A DNA stretch of 43,830 nt, from the NCBI RefSeq assembly GCF_011947195.1, contig NZ_JAATVY010000040.1, positions 1-43,830 of the forward strand, in the 5' to 3' direction. The position numbers were made by a program, and so were the translations under genes. The notes under the pieces were generated by a model that had not been told where the DNA came from, made no database searches, and was given only the letters and a program-made list of their open reading frames with translations. The stretch comes from Planosporangium thailandense. GTDB taxonomy: Bacteria > Actinomycetota > Actinomycetes > Mycobacteriales > Micromonosporaceae. Of this stretch, positions 16,615-25,057 are shown piece by piece (positions within the stretch are counted from its first letter, which is position 1; the number at the start of each line of letters is the position of its first letter).

Positions 16615-17346
16615 GTCGGCCGTGAGGAGATGGGCGCGCATCGCCTCGATGAGGTCGTCGTCCACGCCGAGGTGGTCGACGGCGTAGCCGCGCACGGAGC
16701 CGTACCGCGTCGCCATCTCGTCCAGGAACTGCCGCATCAGCTCCGCGGGGGCCTGCCCGAACCCGGGCCACAGCAGCGTCCGACCGGGATTGTTGGACCG
16801 CCAATCGGCGACGAGCCGCTCGGTGGCCAGGCCGGTCAGCGCGAAGTCGGCGACGATGTCCGCCTCGGACACCCCGAGCAGGGACAGGACGAGCGCCGCC
16901 ACGATCCCGGTCCGGTCTTTGCCCGCCGCGCAGTGGAACACCACGGGCGCGTTGTCGGCTACCGCGATCACGTCCAGCACCTGCCGCAGCTCTTTCACGC
17001 CGTCGGCGACGACCTCGGCGTACCGGTCGGCGAGGAAGCGGGCGGTTTCGACGTCGGCCGCCAGCGCCGCCTGATCGTAGGACCGGTGCTCGATGCTGAG
17101 ATTGTGGTAGGTGAGCCCGTCACCGGCCGGCACCCGGCCCTTCGCCTCGATCTCCCACGGATAACGCAGGTCGATCACCGTGCGCACGCCGAGCGCCCGG
17201 AACCGTTCCCAGTCGTCGCCGCGCAGTTTGCCGAGTGAGTCCGACCGGTACAGCCGGCCCCATCGCACCGTGCGCCCGTCGAGGGTCGGGTAGCCGCCGA
17301 CGTCGCGGAAGTTGTGCAGGCGATCGAAGGTGATGTGTCTCCTCAC
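16609..17346 (-). CDS. Tyrosine/dual-specificity protein phosphatase (PtpB-like), 245 aa
   Basis: The catalytic P-loop HCAAGKDRTG lies at about residues 139-148 (HCxxGxxR signature with the Lys-Asp typical of the Mycobacterium PtpB / DSP-like Y_phosphatase3 group). The N-terminus has FRDVGGYPTLDGRTVRWGRLYRSDSL, diagnostic for this family. No signal peptide is seen. It may act on phosphotyrosine, phosphoserine or phosphoinositide. The start GTG at 17344-17346 is followed immediately by a purine-rich GAGGAGA, so the true start is not certain. It lies on the same strand as, and 18 bp after, the FAD/Fe-S dehydrogenase gene, so co-transcription is likely. Confidence 0.9.
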   Translation of the reverse strand: MRRHITFDRLHNFRDVGGYPTLDGRTVRWGRLYRSDSLGKLRGDDWERFRALGVRTVIDLRYPWEIEAKGRVPAGDGLTYHNLSIEHRSYDQAALAADVETARFLADRYAEVVADGVKELRQVLDVIAVADNAPVVFHCAAGKDRTGIVAALVLSLLGVSEADIVADFALTGLATERLVADWRSNNPGRTLLWPGFGQAPAELMRQFLDEMATRYGSVRGYAVDHLGVDDDLIEAMRAHLLTADR

Positions 17347-17364
17347 CGGCGCGAGCGTACAAGG

Positions 17365-20268
17365 TCACCGGTCGTCATTCAGCCGCCCGTCGAGCACTTC
17401 GGCCAGGTGGGCCGCGCGCCGCCCGGCGAGCTGCTGCAACTGGGTACGGCAGCTGTACCCGTCGGCCATGACGACGGCGTCGGGGGCCGCCCCCTCCACG
17501 GCCGGCAGCAGCAGGCGTTCGGCCGCCGCGCGGGAGACGTCGAAGTGGCCGTCCTCGAAGCCGAAGTTGCCGGCGAGTCCGCAGCAGCTGCGCTGCATTC
17601 CGGCCGGGTCGAGGCCGGCTCGGGCCATCAGGCGCCGGTCCGCGTCGAACCCGAGTACCGACGACTGGTGACAGTGGACCTGGCCGACGGCGGGGCGCGC
17701 GACGGTCGGTGGCTGCCAGTCCGGCGCGTACCGCTCCAGCGCCTCCGCGAGGGTCACCACGTGCTCGCGCAGGTAGGCGGTGAACGGCGTCTCGCCGAGG
17801 ACGGAGCGCGACTCCGACCGCAGCATCGTCGCGCAGCTGGGCTCCAGCACGACGATCGGCAGGCCCGCGCGCTGTGCGGGTGCCAGCGCCCGCGCGGTCC
17901 GCTCGAGGACCCGCCGGGCCGTGCCGAGCTGGCCGGTGGAGAACCAGGTGAGACCGCAGCAGACGCCACCGTCGGGCAGCCGCGGCGCGAGCCCGGCCTT
18001 CGCCAGGACGCTGTCTCCGGCGGTGAGGACCTCGGGCGTCAGGTAGTTGTTGAAGGTGTCCGGCCACAGCAGCACCTGCTGCCCGGTGCGCGGGCGGTCG
18101 GGTCGTCCGCGCCGACGGTACGACGAGACGAAGGACCGGGCGGCGAACGCGGGGATCCGCCGGTTGGCGTCGATGCCGCCGAGCCGCTTGATGAGGCCTT
18201 GCAGCGGCGAGCGGGTGAGCGCGTTGACGGCCGACGGCACGCGGGTGGCCAGCCTGGCCGCGACCGGCAGCCACCCCATCGACAGGTGCGACAGCGGGCG
18301 CATCCGGCCGCGGTAGTGCTGGTGCAGGAACTCCGCCTTGTAGGTGGCCATGTCGACCCCGGTGGGGCAGTCCGACGAGCACCCCTTGCAGGACAGGCAC
18401 AGGTCGAGGGCTTCGAGCGCCTCCTTCGAGCGCCAGCCGTCGGTGACGAACTCGCCGTTGACGATCTCCTGGAGGATGCGCGCCCGGCCGCGGGTCGAGT
18501 GCTTCTCGTCCTTGGTCACCAGCCAGCTCGGGCACATCACGGCGCCCACGTCCGAGCGGCACTTGCCGACCCCGACGCAGCGGCGCACCGCGCGGCCGAG
18601 GTCGCCCTGGTCCTCGGGGTAGTGCAGCACGGGAAGAGCGAGGTCGGCCCGGCGGGTGTACCGGAGATTGCCGTCGAGCGGCGCCGGGTCGACGATGATG
18701 CCGGGGTTCAGCGCGCCCTGCGGGTCCCAGACCCGCTTGAAGTCGGCGAATGAGCCGATCACCTCGGGGGCGTACATGCGCGCCAGCAGCTCCGAGCGGG
18801 CCATGCCGTCGCCGTGCTCGCCGGACAGCGAGCCGCCGTGGGCGGCGACCGTGTCGGCGGCGTCCTCGAGGAACGAGCGGAAGACCTTCACGCCCGGCTC
18901 GCTGACCATGTCGAAGTTGATCCGGACGTGGATGCAGCCCTCGCCGAAGTGCCCGTAGCTCACGCCGCGCAGGTCGTGCTTGCGCAGCAGCGCGCGGAAC
19001 TCCCGCAGGTAGGAGCCGAGCCGCTCGGGCGGCACGGCGGCGTCCTCCCAGCCGGGCCAGGCCTCGCCGCCGGTGGTGTCGCGGGTGGCCAGCCCGGCGC
19101 CGTCGGCGCGCAGGCGCCACAGCGCGGCCTGCTCGGCCGGGCTGGTGACGATTCGGGCGCTGGGGCCGCCGGTACGACCGGCGCCGGTCGCGTCGAGTAG
19201 TGCCTGCGCCCGGGCCGCCGCCTCGTCGGCGTCGTCGGCGCCGAGCTCGACGAACAGCCACGCGGTGCCGTCGGGCAGGTCGGGGGCGGCGCCGCTGCCC
19301 CCGGCGACCGCCAGCAGTTCGGCGTCCCAGCCCTCGACGGCCAGCGGGGCCTGGGTCAGGATCGCCGGCACGTTGTCGGCGGCGGCGATGTCGTCGGGGT
19401 AGCCGAGGATGAGGAGGACGCGGACCTTCGGCAGGGGTACCAGGCGCAGCGTCGCGCCCACGACGATGGCGCAGGTCCCTTCGGTGCCGACGAGCGCCTT
19501 GGCCACCGAGCGGCCGCGCTCGGCGAGCAGCCGCTCCACCCCGTACCCGGAGACCCGACGGCTGTAGTCGGACAGCTCGGTACGCCACGTCTGCCGGTGC
19601 CGGCCCTCCAGCTCGTCCAGAGCGCGGAAGAGCTCACCTTCCCGGCCGGCCAGCGCCAGCTTGTCCTGCCACTCCCGGGCCGTGTAGCTGCCGACCGTCA
19701 GCGGCGTGCCGTCGGCGCAGATGAGGTCGAGCGACTCGACGTTGTCCGCCGTGGTGCCCCAGGCCACCGAGTGGGTTCCGCAGGCGTTGTTGCCGATCAT
19801 TCCGCCGAGCGTGCAGCGGCTGGCCGTCGACGGATCGGGCCCGAACGTCAGGCCGTGCGCGGCGGTGGCGCGGGTCAGGGAGGTCAGCACCAGGCCCGGC
19901 TCGACCCGCGCGGTCCGGCGGTCGGGGTCGATGTCCAGCAACCGGTTCAGGTGCCGGGAGGTGTCGATGACGACGCCCGGGCCGATCGAGTTGCCGGCGA
20001 TGGAGGTGCCGCCGCCGCGCATCGTCACCGGCACGCCCGCGTCGCGGCACAGCCGCAGGGTGGCGGCGACGTCGTCGGCCGTGCGGGGAAAGACGACACC
20101 GAGCGGGATTCGGCGGTAGTTGGACGCGTCGGCCCCGTACATCGCGCGGGCGGTCGACCCGAAGTCCACGTCACCGGCCACGGCGGCGGCGAGGTCGCGC
20201 CGCAGCGCCTCGCGCAGGGGCTGGGAGAGCTGGACCGACTCCGAGCTGAGTAGCATGTTACGTACCAT
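17365..20268 (-). CDS. FAD- and Fe-S-containing D-2-hydroxyacid dehydrogenase (GlcD-GlcF fusion, YdiJ/Dld-type), 967 aa
   Basis: FAD-binding PCMH domain at about residues 45-280 (MRGGGTSIAGNSIG, TLGGMIGNNACGTHS). The FAD-oxidase C-terminal domain runs to about 550 (YGHFGEGCIHVRINFD, SGEHGDGMARS). Ferredoxin-type cysteines follow at about 564-580 (CVGVGKC then C-P) and 620-635 (CLSCKGCSSDCP). Two CCG cysteine-rich domains are near 770 (GVCCGLTWF) and 892 (RSCCGLAGNFG). It is predicted to oxidise a 2-hydroxyacid such as D-lactate, glycolate or 2-hydroxyglutarate and pass electrons to a membrane carrier. It is divergent from a FadR-type GntR gene 87 bp away, the usual arrangement for an acid-induced dehydrogenase. 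ATGs at 20268 and 20256 are both possible; neither has an SD. Confidence 0.9.
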   Translation of the reverse strand: MVRNMLLSSESVQLSQPLREALRRDLAAAVAGDVDFGSTARAMYGADASNYRRIPLGVVFPRTADDVAATLRLCRDAGVPVTMRGGGTSIAGNSIGPGVVIDTSRHLNRLLDIDPDRRTARVEPGLVLTSLTRATAAHGLTFGPDPSTASRCTLGGMIGNNACGTHSVAWGTTADNVESLDLICADGTPLTVGSYTAREWQDKLALAGREGELFRALDELEGRHRQTWRTELSDYSRRVSGYGVERLLAERGRSVAKALVGTEGTCAIVVGATLRLVPLPKVRVLLILGYPDDIAAADNVPAILTQAPLAVEGWDAELLAVAGGSGAAPDLPDGTAWLFVELGADDADEAAARAQALLDATGAGRTGGPSARIVTSPAEQAALWRLRADGAGLATRDTTGGEAWPGWEDAAVPPERLGSYLREFRALLRKHDLRGVSYGHFGEGCIHVRINFDMVSEPGVKVFRSFLEDAADTVAAHGGSLSGEHGDGMARSELLARMYAPEVIGSFADFKRVWDPQGALNPGIIVDPAPLDGNLRYTRRADLALPVLHYPEDQGDLGRAVRRCVGVGKCRSDVGAVMCPSWLVTKDEKHSTRGRARILQEIVNGEFVTDGWRSKEALEALDLCLSCKGCSSDCPTGVDMATYKAEFLHQHYRGRMRPLSHLSMGWLPVAARLATRVPSAVNALTRSPLQGLIKRLGGIDANRRIPAFAARSFVSSYRRRGRPDRPRTGQQVLLWPDTFNNYLTPEVLTAGDSVLAKAGLAPRLPDGGVCCGLTWFSTGQLGTARRVLERTARALAPAQRAGLPIVVLEPSCATMLRSESRSVLGETPFTAYLREHVVTLAEALERYAPDWQPPTVARPAVGQVHCHQSSVLGFDADRRLMARAGLDPAGMQRSCCGLAGNFGFEDGHFDVSRAAAERLLLPAVEGAAPDAVVMADGYSCRTQLQQLAGRRAAHLAEVLDGRLNDDR
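20255..20268. promoter_or_regulatory. Near-palindrome overlapping the dehydrogenase start, candidate GntR operator
   Basis: ATGTTACGTACCAT is a 14-bp palindrome with one mismatched pair. It covers both possible start codons of the dehydrogenase and faces the divergent GntR gene. FadR-type regulators bind short GT-N-AC palindromes, so this is the obvious candidate site. Confidence 0.5.
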
Positions 20269-20355
20269 ACGCCACGCGCCACATGATCTGTCGGGCCGTT
20301 AGGGGCCCCGAGACCACCCGGGTCGCGGCCCGGCGGAGCACGGAAGGTACGCGTC

Positions 20356-21069
20356 GTGAAGAAGGTTCTGGTCGAGGGCACCCTGATGAACAAGGTCGGC
20401 GACGCGCTCCGGTCGGCGATCCTGTCCGGCGAACTGGTCGCCGGACAGCTCTACTCGGTGCAGGACCTGGCCGACGTGCTGGGCGTTTCCCGGACGCCGG
20501 TACGGGAGGCGCTGATCCGGCTGGCCTCCACCGGCATGGTGCGCTTCGAGCGTAACCGCGGGGTGCGGATCCTCCGGAACACGGCCGAGGATCTAGAGGA
20601 GATCTTCGAACTGCGGCTCCTGCTGGAGGTGCCGGCGGCCCGGCAGGCGGTCGCGCGGATGGCCGACGACGACGTCGCCGAGCTGCGGAGATGCCTCGAC
20701 GGCATGAACGACGCGGCGGCGGCCGGCGACGAGGCGCGCCTCATGGAGTCCGACCGGCGCTTCCACACGATCATCCTGGAGGCGGCCGGCAACCGCCGGC
20801 TGGCCGCCTTCGTCGACAGCCTCCGCGACCTCGTGCAGACCAGGGGAGTGTCGACCGCGGGCACCTCCCGTACGCTGCGCGACATCGCCGACGAACACGT
20901 CCCGGTCCTGGAGAGGATCGAGGCGCGGGACGCCGACGGCGCCGCCGGCGCCATGCGCTCGCACGTACTGCAGACGGCTGCGCTGCTGCTCAAGCAGGAG
21001 TTCGGCGCCGGCGCGGACGCCGTCGACGCGTGGTCGGCCGAGGTGGGTGGCGCAGCCGGCCGGGGTTGA
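20356..21069 (+). CDS. GntR-family regulator with FCD effector domain (FadR/LldR type), 237 aa
   Basis: Winged helix at about residues 8-75: VGDALRSAILSGELVAG, then LADVLGVSRTPVREALIRLASTGMVRFERNRGVRI, the GntR signature. The all-helical FCD domain at about 80-220 contains the metal/ligand-binding Asp/His positions (ESDRRFHTIILEAAGN, DEHVPVLERIEARDADGA). It starts with GTG at 20356 with GGAAGGT upstream. Divergent placement next to the FAD/Fe-S dehydrogenase argues that it represses that gene until a hydroxyacid effector binds; it might also act on the downstream amine operon. Confidence 0.92.
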   Translation: MKKVLVEGTLMNKVGDALRSAILSGELVAGQLYSVQDLADVLGVSRTPVREALIRLASTGMVRFERNRGVRILRNTAEDLEEIFELRLLLEVPAARQAVARMADDDVAELRRCLDGMNDAAAAGDEARLMESDRRFHTIILEAAGNRRLAAFVDSLRDLVQTRGVSTAGTSRTLRDIADEHVPVLERIEARDADGAAGAMRSHVLQTAALLLKQEFGAGADAVDAWSAEVGGAAGRG

Positions 21070-21105
21070 ACCCCGGCCGGCGCGATAATCACACGGTCGC
21101 GGCGA

Positions 21106-21525
21106 TCAGACGGTCGCGGCGCCGCCGATCAGGACGTACGTCTTGCGGATCTTCTCCCGTACCACCCAGGTCCCGCGCCATCCGAGGGGCAGCACGAGCA
21201 GCGAGCCGGGTCCGATCTCGGCGCTCACGCCGTCCTCGCCCGTGACGGTGCCCGAGCCGCTGAGGATCTGGCAGACCTCCGTTAGGTCGGGTCTGGCGGC
21301 GGTGAACTCGCCCGGGTCGCACTCCCAGATGCCGGCCGAGGTCGGAGCGGCGGACTGCCAGACGGCCAGCGCCGACTCGACCTGGCCCGTCAGGCTCGTC
21401 GGCTTGGGCTGCGCGGCAGGCAGCGCCGCCGCGTCGGCGGCGACGTGCCGCAGGCTGGCAGGGGCCGTCGCGGTCCCAGGGGCCGTCGCGGTCTCAGGGG
21501 CCGTCGCAGTCTGAGGATTGGTCAC
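21106..21525 (-). CDS. Cupin-domain protein, 139 aa
   Basis: A single small-barrel cupin of the EutQ/DUF861 kind: WECDPGEFTAARPDLTEVCQILSGSGTVTGEDG and GPGSLLVLPLGWRGTWVVREKIRK. These proteins often accompany amine-catabolism oxidoreductases. The first 22 residues are a repeat (ETATAP/GTATAP) encoded by an 18-bp tandem repeat and are probably disordered. The GTG at 21523-21525 has AGGAAG upstream. It is the last gene of the amine-transport operon, 52 bp after the oxidoreductase gene. A metal ligand set is not complete by eye, so a binding or sensor role is as likely as catalysis. Confidence 0.82.
   Translation of the reverse strand: MTNPQTATAPETATAPGTATAPASLRHVAADAAALPAAQPKPTSLTGQVESALAVWQSAAPTSAGIWECDPGEFTAARPDLTEVCQILSGSGTVTGEDGVSAEIGPGSLLVLPLGWRGTWVVREKIRKTYVLIGGAATV
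21459..21512 (-). repeat. 18-bp in-frame repeat at the 5' end of the cupin gene
   Basis: Three copies of CAGGGGCCGTCGCGGTCC (21459, 21477, 21495) differ at two positions and encode the TATAPx series in the N-terminal tail. Confidence 0.95.
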
Positions 21526-21534
21526 GTTGCTTCC

Positions 21535-21564
21535 TTACCTGTCGTTACCTGTCGTTACGTGTCG
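21535..21564. repeat. 10-bp tandem repeat between the cupin and oxidoreductase genes
   Basis: TTACCTGTCG at 21535 and 21545 and TTACGTGTCG at 21555. The tract lies directly upstream of the cupin SD and after the stop of the oxidoreductase gene. Confidence 0.9.
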
Positions 21565-21577
21565 TGCGTTGGGTGGC

Positions 21578-22999
21578 TCAACGGCCGGTGATCATGTTCG
21601 CCACGCGGGCGATCCTGCTGGTCCGGGGCAGATCCCGCTGGTACTCACGGCGGTCTGCGGTGCGGTAGAGGGCGTACATCGCCTGGACGCCGAGCCACCG
21701 CAGCGGCTCCGGCTCCCACTGCCGGACCCGCCGCCCGACCCAGGGAAGCCTGGTCAGCTCGGTGTCCCGGTGCAGCACGAGATCCGCGAGCGTACGACCG
21801 GCCAGGTTGGTCGTGGTCAGTCCACTGCCGACGTAGCCGCCGGCCGTGCCCAGGCCGGTCGAGCGGTCCAGGTCCACGGTGGCGCACCAGTCGCGCGGCA
21901 CGCCGAGGACGCCGCACCACGCCTGCGCGATGGGGACCTCACGAACCGCGGGGAACATGTCGTGCAGGAGTGCGGTCAGCGCCTCGATGGTCCACTGCTG
22001 GGTGGCGCCGCGGTCGTCGGTACGCGAGCCGTACCGGTACGGGATGCCCCGGCCGCCGAGCGCGATGCGGTCGTCGGCGGTGCGCTGGGCGTACATGTAG
22101 GCGTGCGCGTAGTCGCCGAGCAGTTCGGCCCCGTTCCACCCGATCTGCGCCTTCACCGACGCGGGCAGCGGCTCGGTGACGACGATCGAGGAGTTCATCG
22201 GCAGCCAGTTGCGCCGCTGACCCTTGATGCTGGCGGTGAAGCCCTCGAGGCAGCGCAGCACGATCGGCGCCTGTACGGTGCCGCGGTTCGTCCGGGCCGT
22301 CTGCGGGCGGATCTCGGTCACGGTCGTCTGCTCGTAGATGGTGACGCCCATCCGCTCCACGACCGCGGCGATTCCCTGCACGAGCTTGGCGGGCTGGACG
22401 CGCGCGCAGTGCGGGGTGTACATGCCCGCGCGAGCGTCCTCGACGACGATCCGCTCGTCGAGCTCCTCCTTGCTCAGGTACACGAAGTCGTCGGGGCCGG
22501 CACCCCAGGTGCGCTCGAACTCGATGCTCTCGTGCAGCCGGGCCGTCTGGGCGCGGTTGCGCGCGACGTGCACCAGGCCGTCCTTGACGATGTCGGCGTC
22601 GATGTTTTCGGCCCGGGCCACCGCGATGACCTCGTCGACCGCCTCCCGCATGGCCCGCAGGAGGTCGACGACGCCCTGATGGCCGTGGGTCTTGGCGTAG
22701 CCGGGACGGGAGCCGGCCAGCTCCGAAGAGAGCCAGCCACCGTTGCGGCCGGACGCGCCGAAGCCCGCGAACTCCTTCTCCAGGACGACGATCCGCAGGT
22801 CGGGCTGCGCCTTCTTGAGGTAGTAGGCCGTCCACAGCCCGGTCAGCCCGGCACCGACGATGCAGATGTCCGCATCGCGGTCACCGGGCAGCGGCGGACG
22901 GTACTCCGGCAGCCGGGTGCTGGAGTACCAGTACGAGACGCCACCGTTGGGGATGGCGCCGAGGTCCTGTCCGCCGGCCTGCTGTATCGCGTTACTCAT
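21578..22999 (-). CDS. FAD-dependent amine oxidoreductase (PuuB/DadA-like DAO family), 473 aa
   Basis: Rossmann FAD motif ICIVGAGLTGLWTAYYL at about residues 44-60, then the DAO-family GFGASGRNGGWLS segment. The C-terminal FAD part has GLGTAGGYVGSGLTTTNLAGRTLADL. It is most like gamma-glutamylputrescine oxidase and related secondary-amine oxidases. The ATG at 22997-22999 has GGAG 7 nt upstream. The frame is open further upstream through the 23015-23068 repeat (AAPHAN series), but that is not needed. The gene sits in the PotABCD-like operon after the ATPase gene, implying that the imported amine is oxidised here. No gamma-glutamyl synthetase, aldehyde dehydrogenase or hydrolase gene lies beside it. 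Confidence 0.88.
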   Translation of the reverse strand: MSNAIQQAGGQDLGAIPNGGVSYWYSSTRLPEYRPPLPGDRDADICIVGAGLTGLWTAYYLKKAQPDLRIVVLEKEFAGFGASGRNGGWLSSELAGSRPGYAKTHGHQGVVDLLRAMREAVDEVIAVARAENIDADIVKDGLVHVARNRAQTARLHESIEFERTWGAGPDDFVYLSKEELDERIVVEDARAGMYTPHCARVQPAKLVQGIAAVVERMGVTIYEQTTVTEIRPQTARTNRGTVQAPIVLRCLEGFTASIKGQRRNWLPMNSSIVVTEPLPASVKAQIGWNGAELLGDYAHAYMYAQRTADDRIALGGRGIPYRYGSRTDDRGATQQWTIEALTALLHDMFPAVREVPIAQAWCGVLGVPRDWCATVDLDRSTGLGTAGGYVGSGLTTTNLAGRTLADLVLHRDTELTRLPWVGRRVRQWEPEPLRWLGVQAMYALYRTADRREYQRDLPRTSRIARVANMITGR

Positions 23000-23014
23000 A
23001 GCTTTACTCCACAT

Positions 23015-23068
23015 GTTTGCGTGCGGTGCCGCGTTTGCGTGCGGTGCCGCGTTTGCGTACGGTGCCGC
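23015..23068. repeat. 18-bp tandem repeat between the oxidoreductase start and the ATPase stop
   Basis: GTTTGCGTGCGGTGCCGC at 23015 and 23033, with one change at 23051. It ends 2 bp before the TAG stop (23071-23073) of the ABC ATPase gene. Confidence 0.95.
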
Positions 23069-23070
23069 GG

Positions 23071-24267
23071 CTAGTTCGCCGTCCGGGTGGGTGTGTTGTC
23101 GTGCGAGGGCGTAGCGGGCAGCACCGCCGCGTCCTCGGGTCGGAACGTCAGCCACACCTCATCGCCGGGCCGGCTGCCGCTGAGGTCTCCGGCGGACTCG
23201 CGCACCAGGACCTGGGTGCCGTCGGCCACCTCGACAGCGAGCTTGCGGGAGTTGCCGAGGTAGATCTCCTGGCGGACCCGGCCCCGTACCGCGTTGCCGG
23301 CCGGCGCCGACTGATCGACTCCGGCCTGATCGGCCGCTGCGCCGTCGATCGGGTGGACCCGGATCCGTTCCGGCCGTACCACCAGCGCCGCCGGCTCGCC
23401 CGCGCGCGCGTGGCCCCGGCCGGCGCGGAGTGTACGGTCGAGGGCCCGGACGCCGGCGCCGTCGGCGCCCTCGGTCGCCACGCCGTGGAACAGCGAGGAT
23501 TCGCCGAGGAACTGCGCGACGAACAGCGTGCTGGGGCGCTCGTACAGGTCTTCGGCGGTGCCGACCTGTTCGATGCGCCCGTCGTTGAAGACCGCGATGC
23601 GATCGGACAGGACGAGCGCCTCGTCCTGGTCGTGCGTCACGTACACGAAAGTGGTGCCCAGCTCGCCATGGATGCGCTTGATCTCGAGCTGCAGCGAGTC
23701 GCGCAGCTTCTTGTCGAGCGCACCGAGCGGCTCGTCCATGAGGAGGACGCGCGGGCTGTACACCATCGCGCGGGCGAGCGCCACGCGCTGTTGCTGTCCG
23801 CCGGAGAGCTGCTGCGGTCGGCGGTGGCCGAGATGGGCGAGCCCGACCGTCCTGAGCGCTTCGGTCACCAGCGCCTGGCGCTCCGCTTTGGGCACCTTCC
23901 GCTGGCGCAGCGGGTACGCGACGTTCTCGCTGACCGACATGTGTGGGAACAGCGCGTAGTGCTGGAAGACCATGCCGATGTTGCGCTTGTGTGGCGGCAG
24001 CGAGTGGACCGGCCGGTCGTCGATGAGTAGCTCGCCCGAGGTCACGTCGACGAACCCGGCGATCATGTTCAGCGTCGTCGTCTTGCCGGATCCGCTGGGC
24101 CCGAGGAGCGTGAGGAACTCACCGGGGCGCGCCTCGAGGTCGATGGCGTCCACCGCCGTGGCGGTGCCGTAGCGCTTGGTCAGCCCTTTCAGGGTGATCG
24201 ACGCCCCGTGTGCGGACAGGGCTCCCTGCGCGGACGGGCTCCCCGGTGTGGAGACATCAACGGACAC
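23071..24267 (-). CDS. PotA-like ABC transporter ATP-binding protein, 398 aa
   Basis: Cytosolic ATPase of a spermidine/putrescine-type importer. Walker A GPSGSGKTT is near residue 55, Q-loop VFQHYALFPHM, signature LSGGQQQR, Walker B VLLMDEPLGALD and switch His in VYVTHDQDEAL. The C-terminal TOBE_2 regulatory domain spans about 285-385 (ALVVRPERIRVHP, VRQEIYLGNSRKLAVEV). The GTG at 24265-24267 with GGAGGAACC upstream overlaps the end of the permease gene by 11 bp. A short disordered tail precedes the repeat at 23015. Confidence 0.93.
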   Translation of the reverse strand: MSVDVSTPGSPSAQGALSAHGASITLKGLTKRYGTATAVDAIDLEARPGEFLTLLGPSGSGKTTTLNMIAGFVDVTSGELLIDDRPVHSLPPHKRNIGMVFQHYALFPHMSVSENVAYPLRQRKVPKAERQALVTEALRTVGLAHLGHRRPQQLSGGQQQRVALARAMVYSPRVLLMDEPLGALDKKLRDSLQLEIKRIHGELGTTFVYVTHDQDEALVLSDRIAVFNDGRIEQVGTAEDLYERPSTLFVAQFLGESSLFHGVATEGADGAGVRALDRTLRAGRGHARAGEPAALVVRPERIRVHPIDGAAADQAGVDQSAPAGNAVRGRVRQEIYLGNSRKLAVEVADGTQVLVRESAGDLSGSRPGDEVWLTFRPEDAAVLPATPSHDNTPTRTAN

Positions 24268-25057
24268 GGTTCCTCCGAGCGATGTAGAGGGTCGCGGCCA
24301 GCGTGGCCACGGTGGTGAGAGCCAGGATGAGCGTGGCGGCGGCGGCGATCGTCGGGTCGGTGTCCCGGGTCACGGACGCGTACATCTTCACCGGCAGGGT
24401 CTGCAGGTAGGGGCTCTGGATGAACAGCGACATGACGACCTCGTCGAAGCTCGTCACGAACGCGAACAGCGCGCCCGACAGTACGCCCGGAGCCACGAGC
24501 GGAAGGGTGACCTGCCGGAACGTGGCCCACCGGTTCGCGCCGCAGATCGCTGCCGCGTTCTCCAGCCGCCGGTCGAAGCCCTGCAGGCTCGCCGTCACCG
24601 GGATGACGACGAACGGCAGCGCCAGCACGCTGTGCGCGACGACGAAGCCGAACGTGGTCCCCAGCAGCTGTGCCTTCAGGAACAGCGCGTAGAGCCCGAT
24701 CGCCACCACGATGACCGGCACGATCATGGGTGCCAGCAGCACGGCCCGCAGCGCCTGCCGGCCGCGGAACGCCGACCGGGTGAGCGCCACCGCGGCGGCC
24801 GTTCCCGACACCGTCGCGACGACGACGACGAGCAGTCCGACCTTCAGGCTCGCGGTCAACGCGTCGAGCCAGCTGGGGTCGTCGAAGAAGTTGCTGTACC
24901 AGCGCGTCGACCAGCCGGTCGGCGGGAAGGCGAAGGACGGCTTGTCCGACAGGCTGAGCGGGATCACCACCAGCGAGGGGGCGACCAGCCAGAGCGCGAC
25001 GAGGGCGCAGAAGACCGCGAGCAGGGACTGCCATACCCGGGTGGAGGTCTTGTTCAT
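24257..25057 (-). CDS. PotC-like ABC transporter permease, 266 aa
   Basis: Six hydrophobic membrane segments, with the EAA-type coupling loop ENAAAICGANRWATFRQVTLPLVAPG at about 182-207. The N-terminal helix is followed by a periplasmic stretch (KPSFAFPPTGWSTRWYSNFF) typical of PotC-type permeases. It pairs with the permease gene upstream; the start overlaps that gene's stop as ATGA. It is one of two channel subunits of the predicted polyamine-type importer. Confidence 0.93.
   Translation of the reverse strand: MNKTSTRVWQSLLAVFCALVALWLVAPSLVVIPLSLSDKPSFAFPPTGWSTRWYSNFFDDPSWLDALTASLKVGLLVVVVATVSGTAAAVALTRSAFRGRQALRAVLLAPMIVPVIVVAIGLYALFLKAQLLGTTFGFVVAHSVLALPFVVIPVTASLQGFDRRLENAAAICGANRWATFRQVTLPLVAPGVLSGALFAFVTSFDEVVMSLFIQSPYLQTLPVKMYASVTRDTDPTIAAAATLILALTTVATLAATLYIARRNRVR

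Noticed and set aside
17375-19588. 737-codon minus-strand ORF
   Set aside because: Alternate frame of the FAD/Fe-S dehydrogenase with very high Arg/Pro/Gly content.
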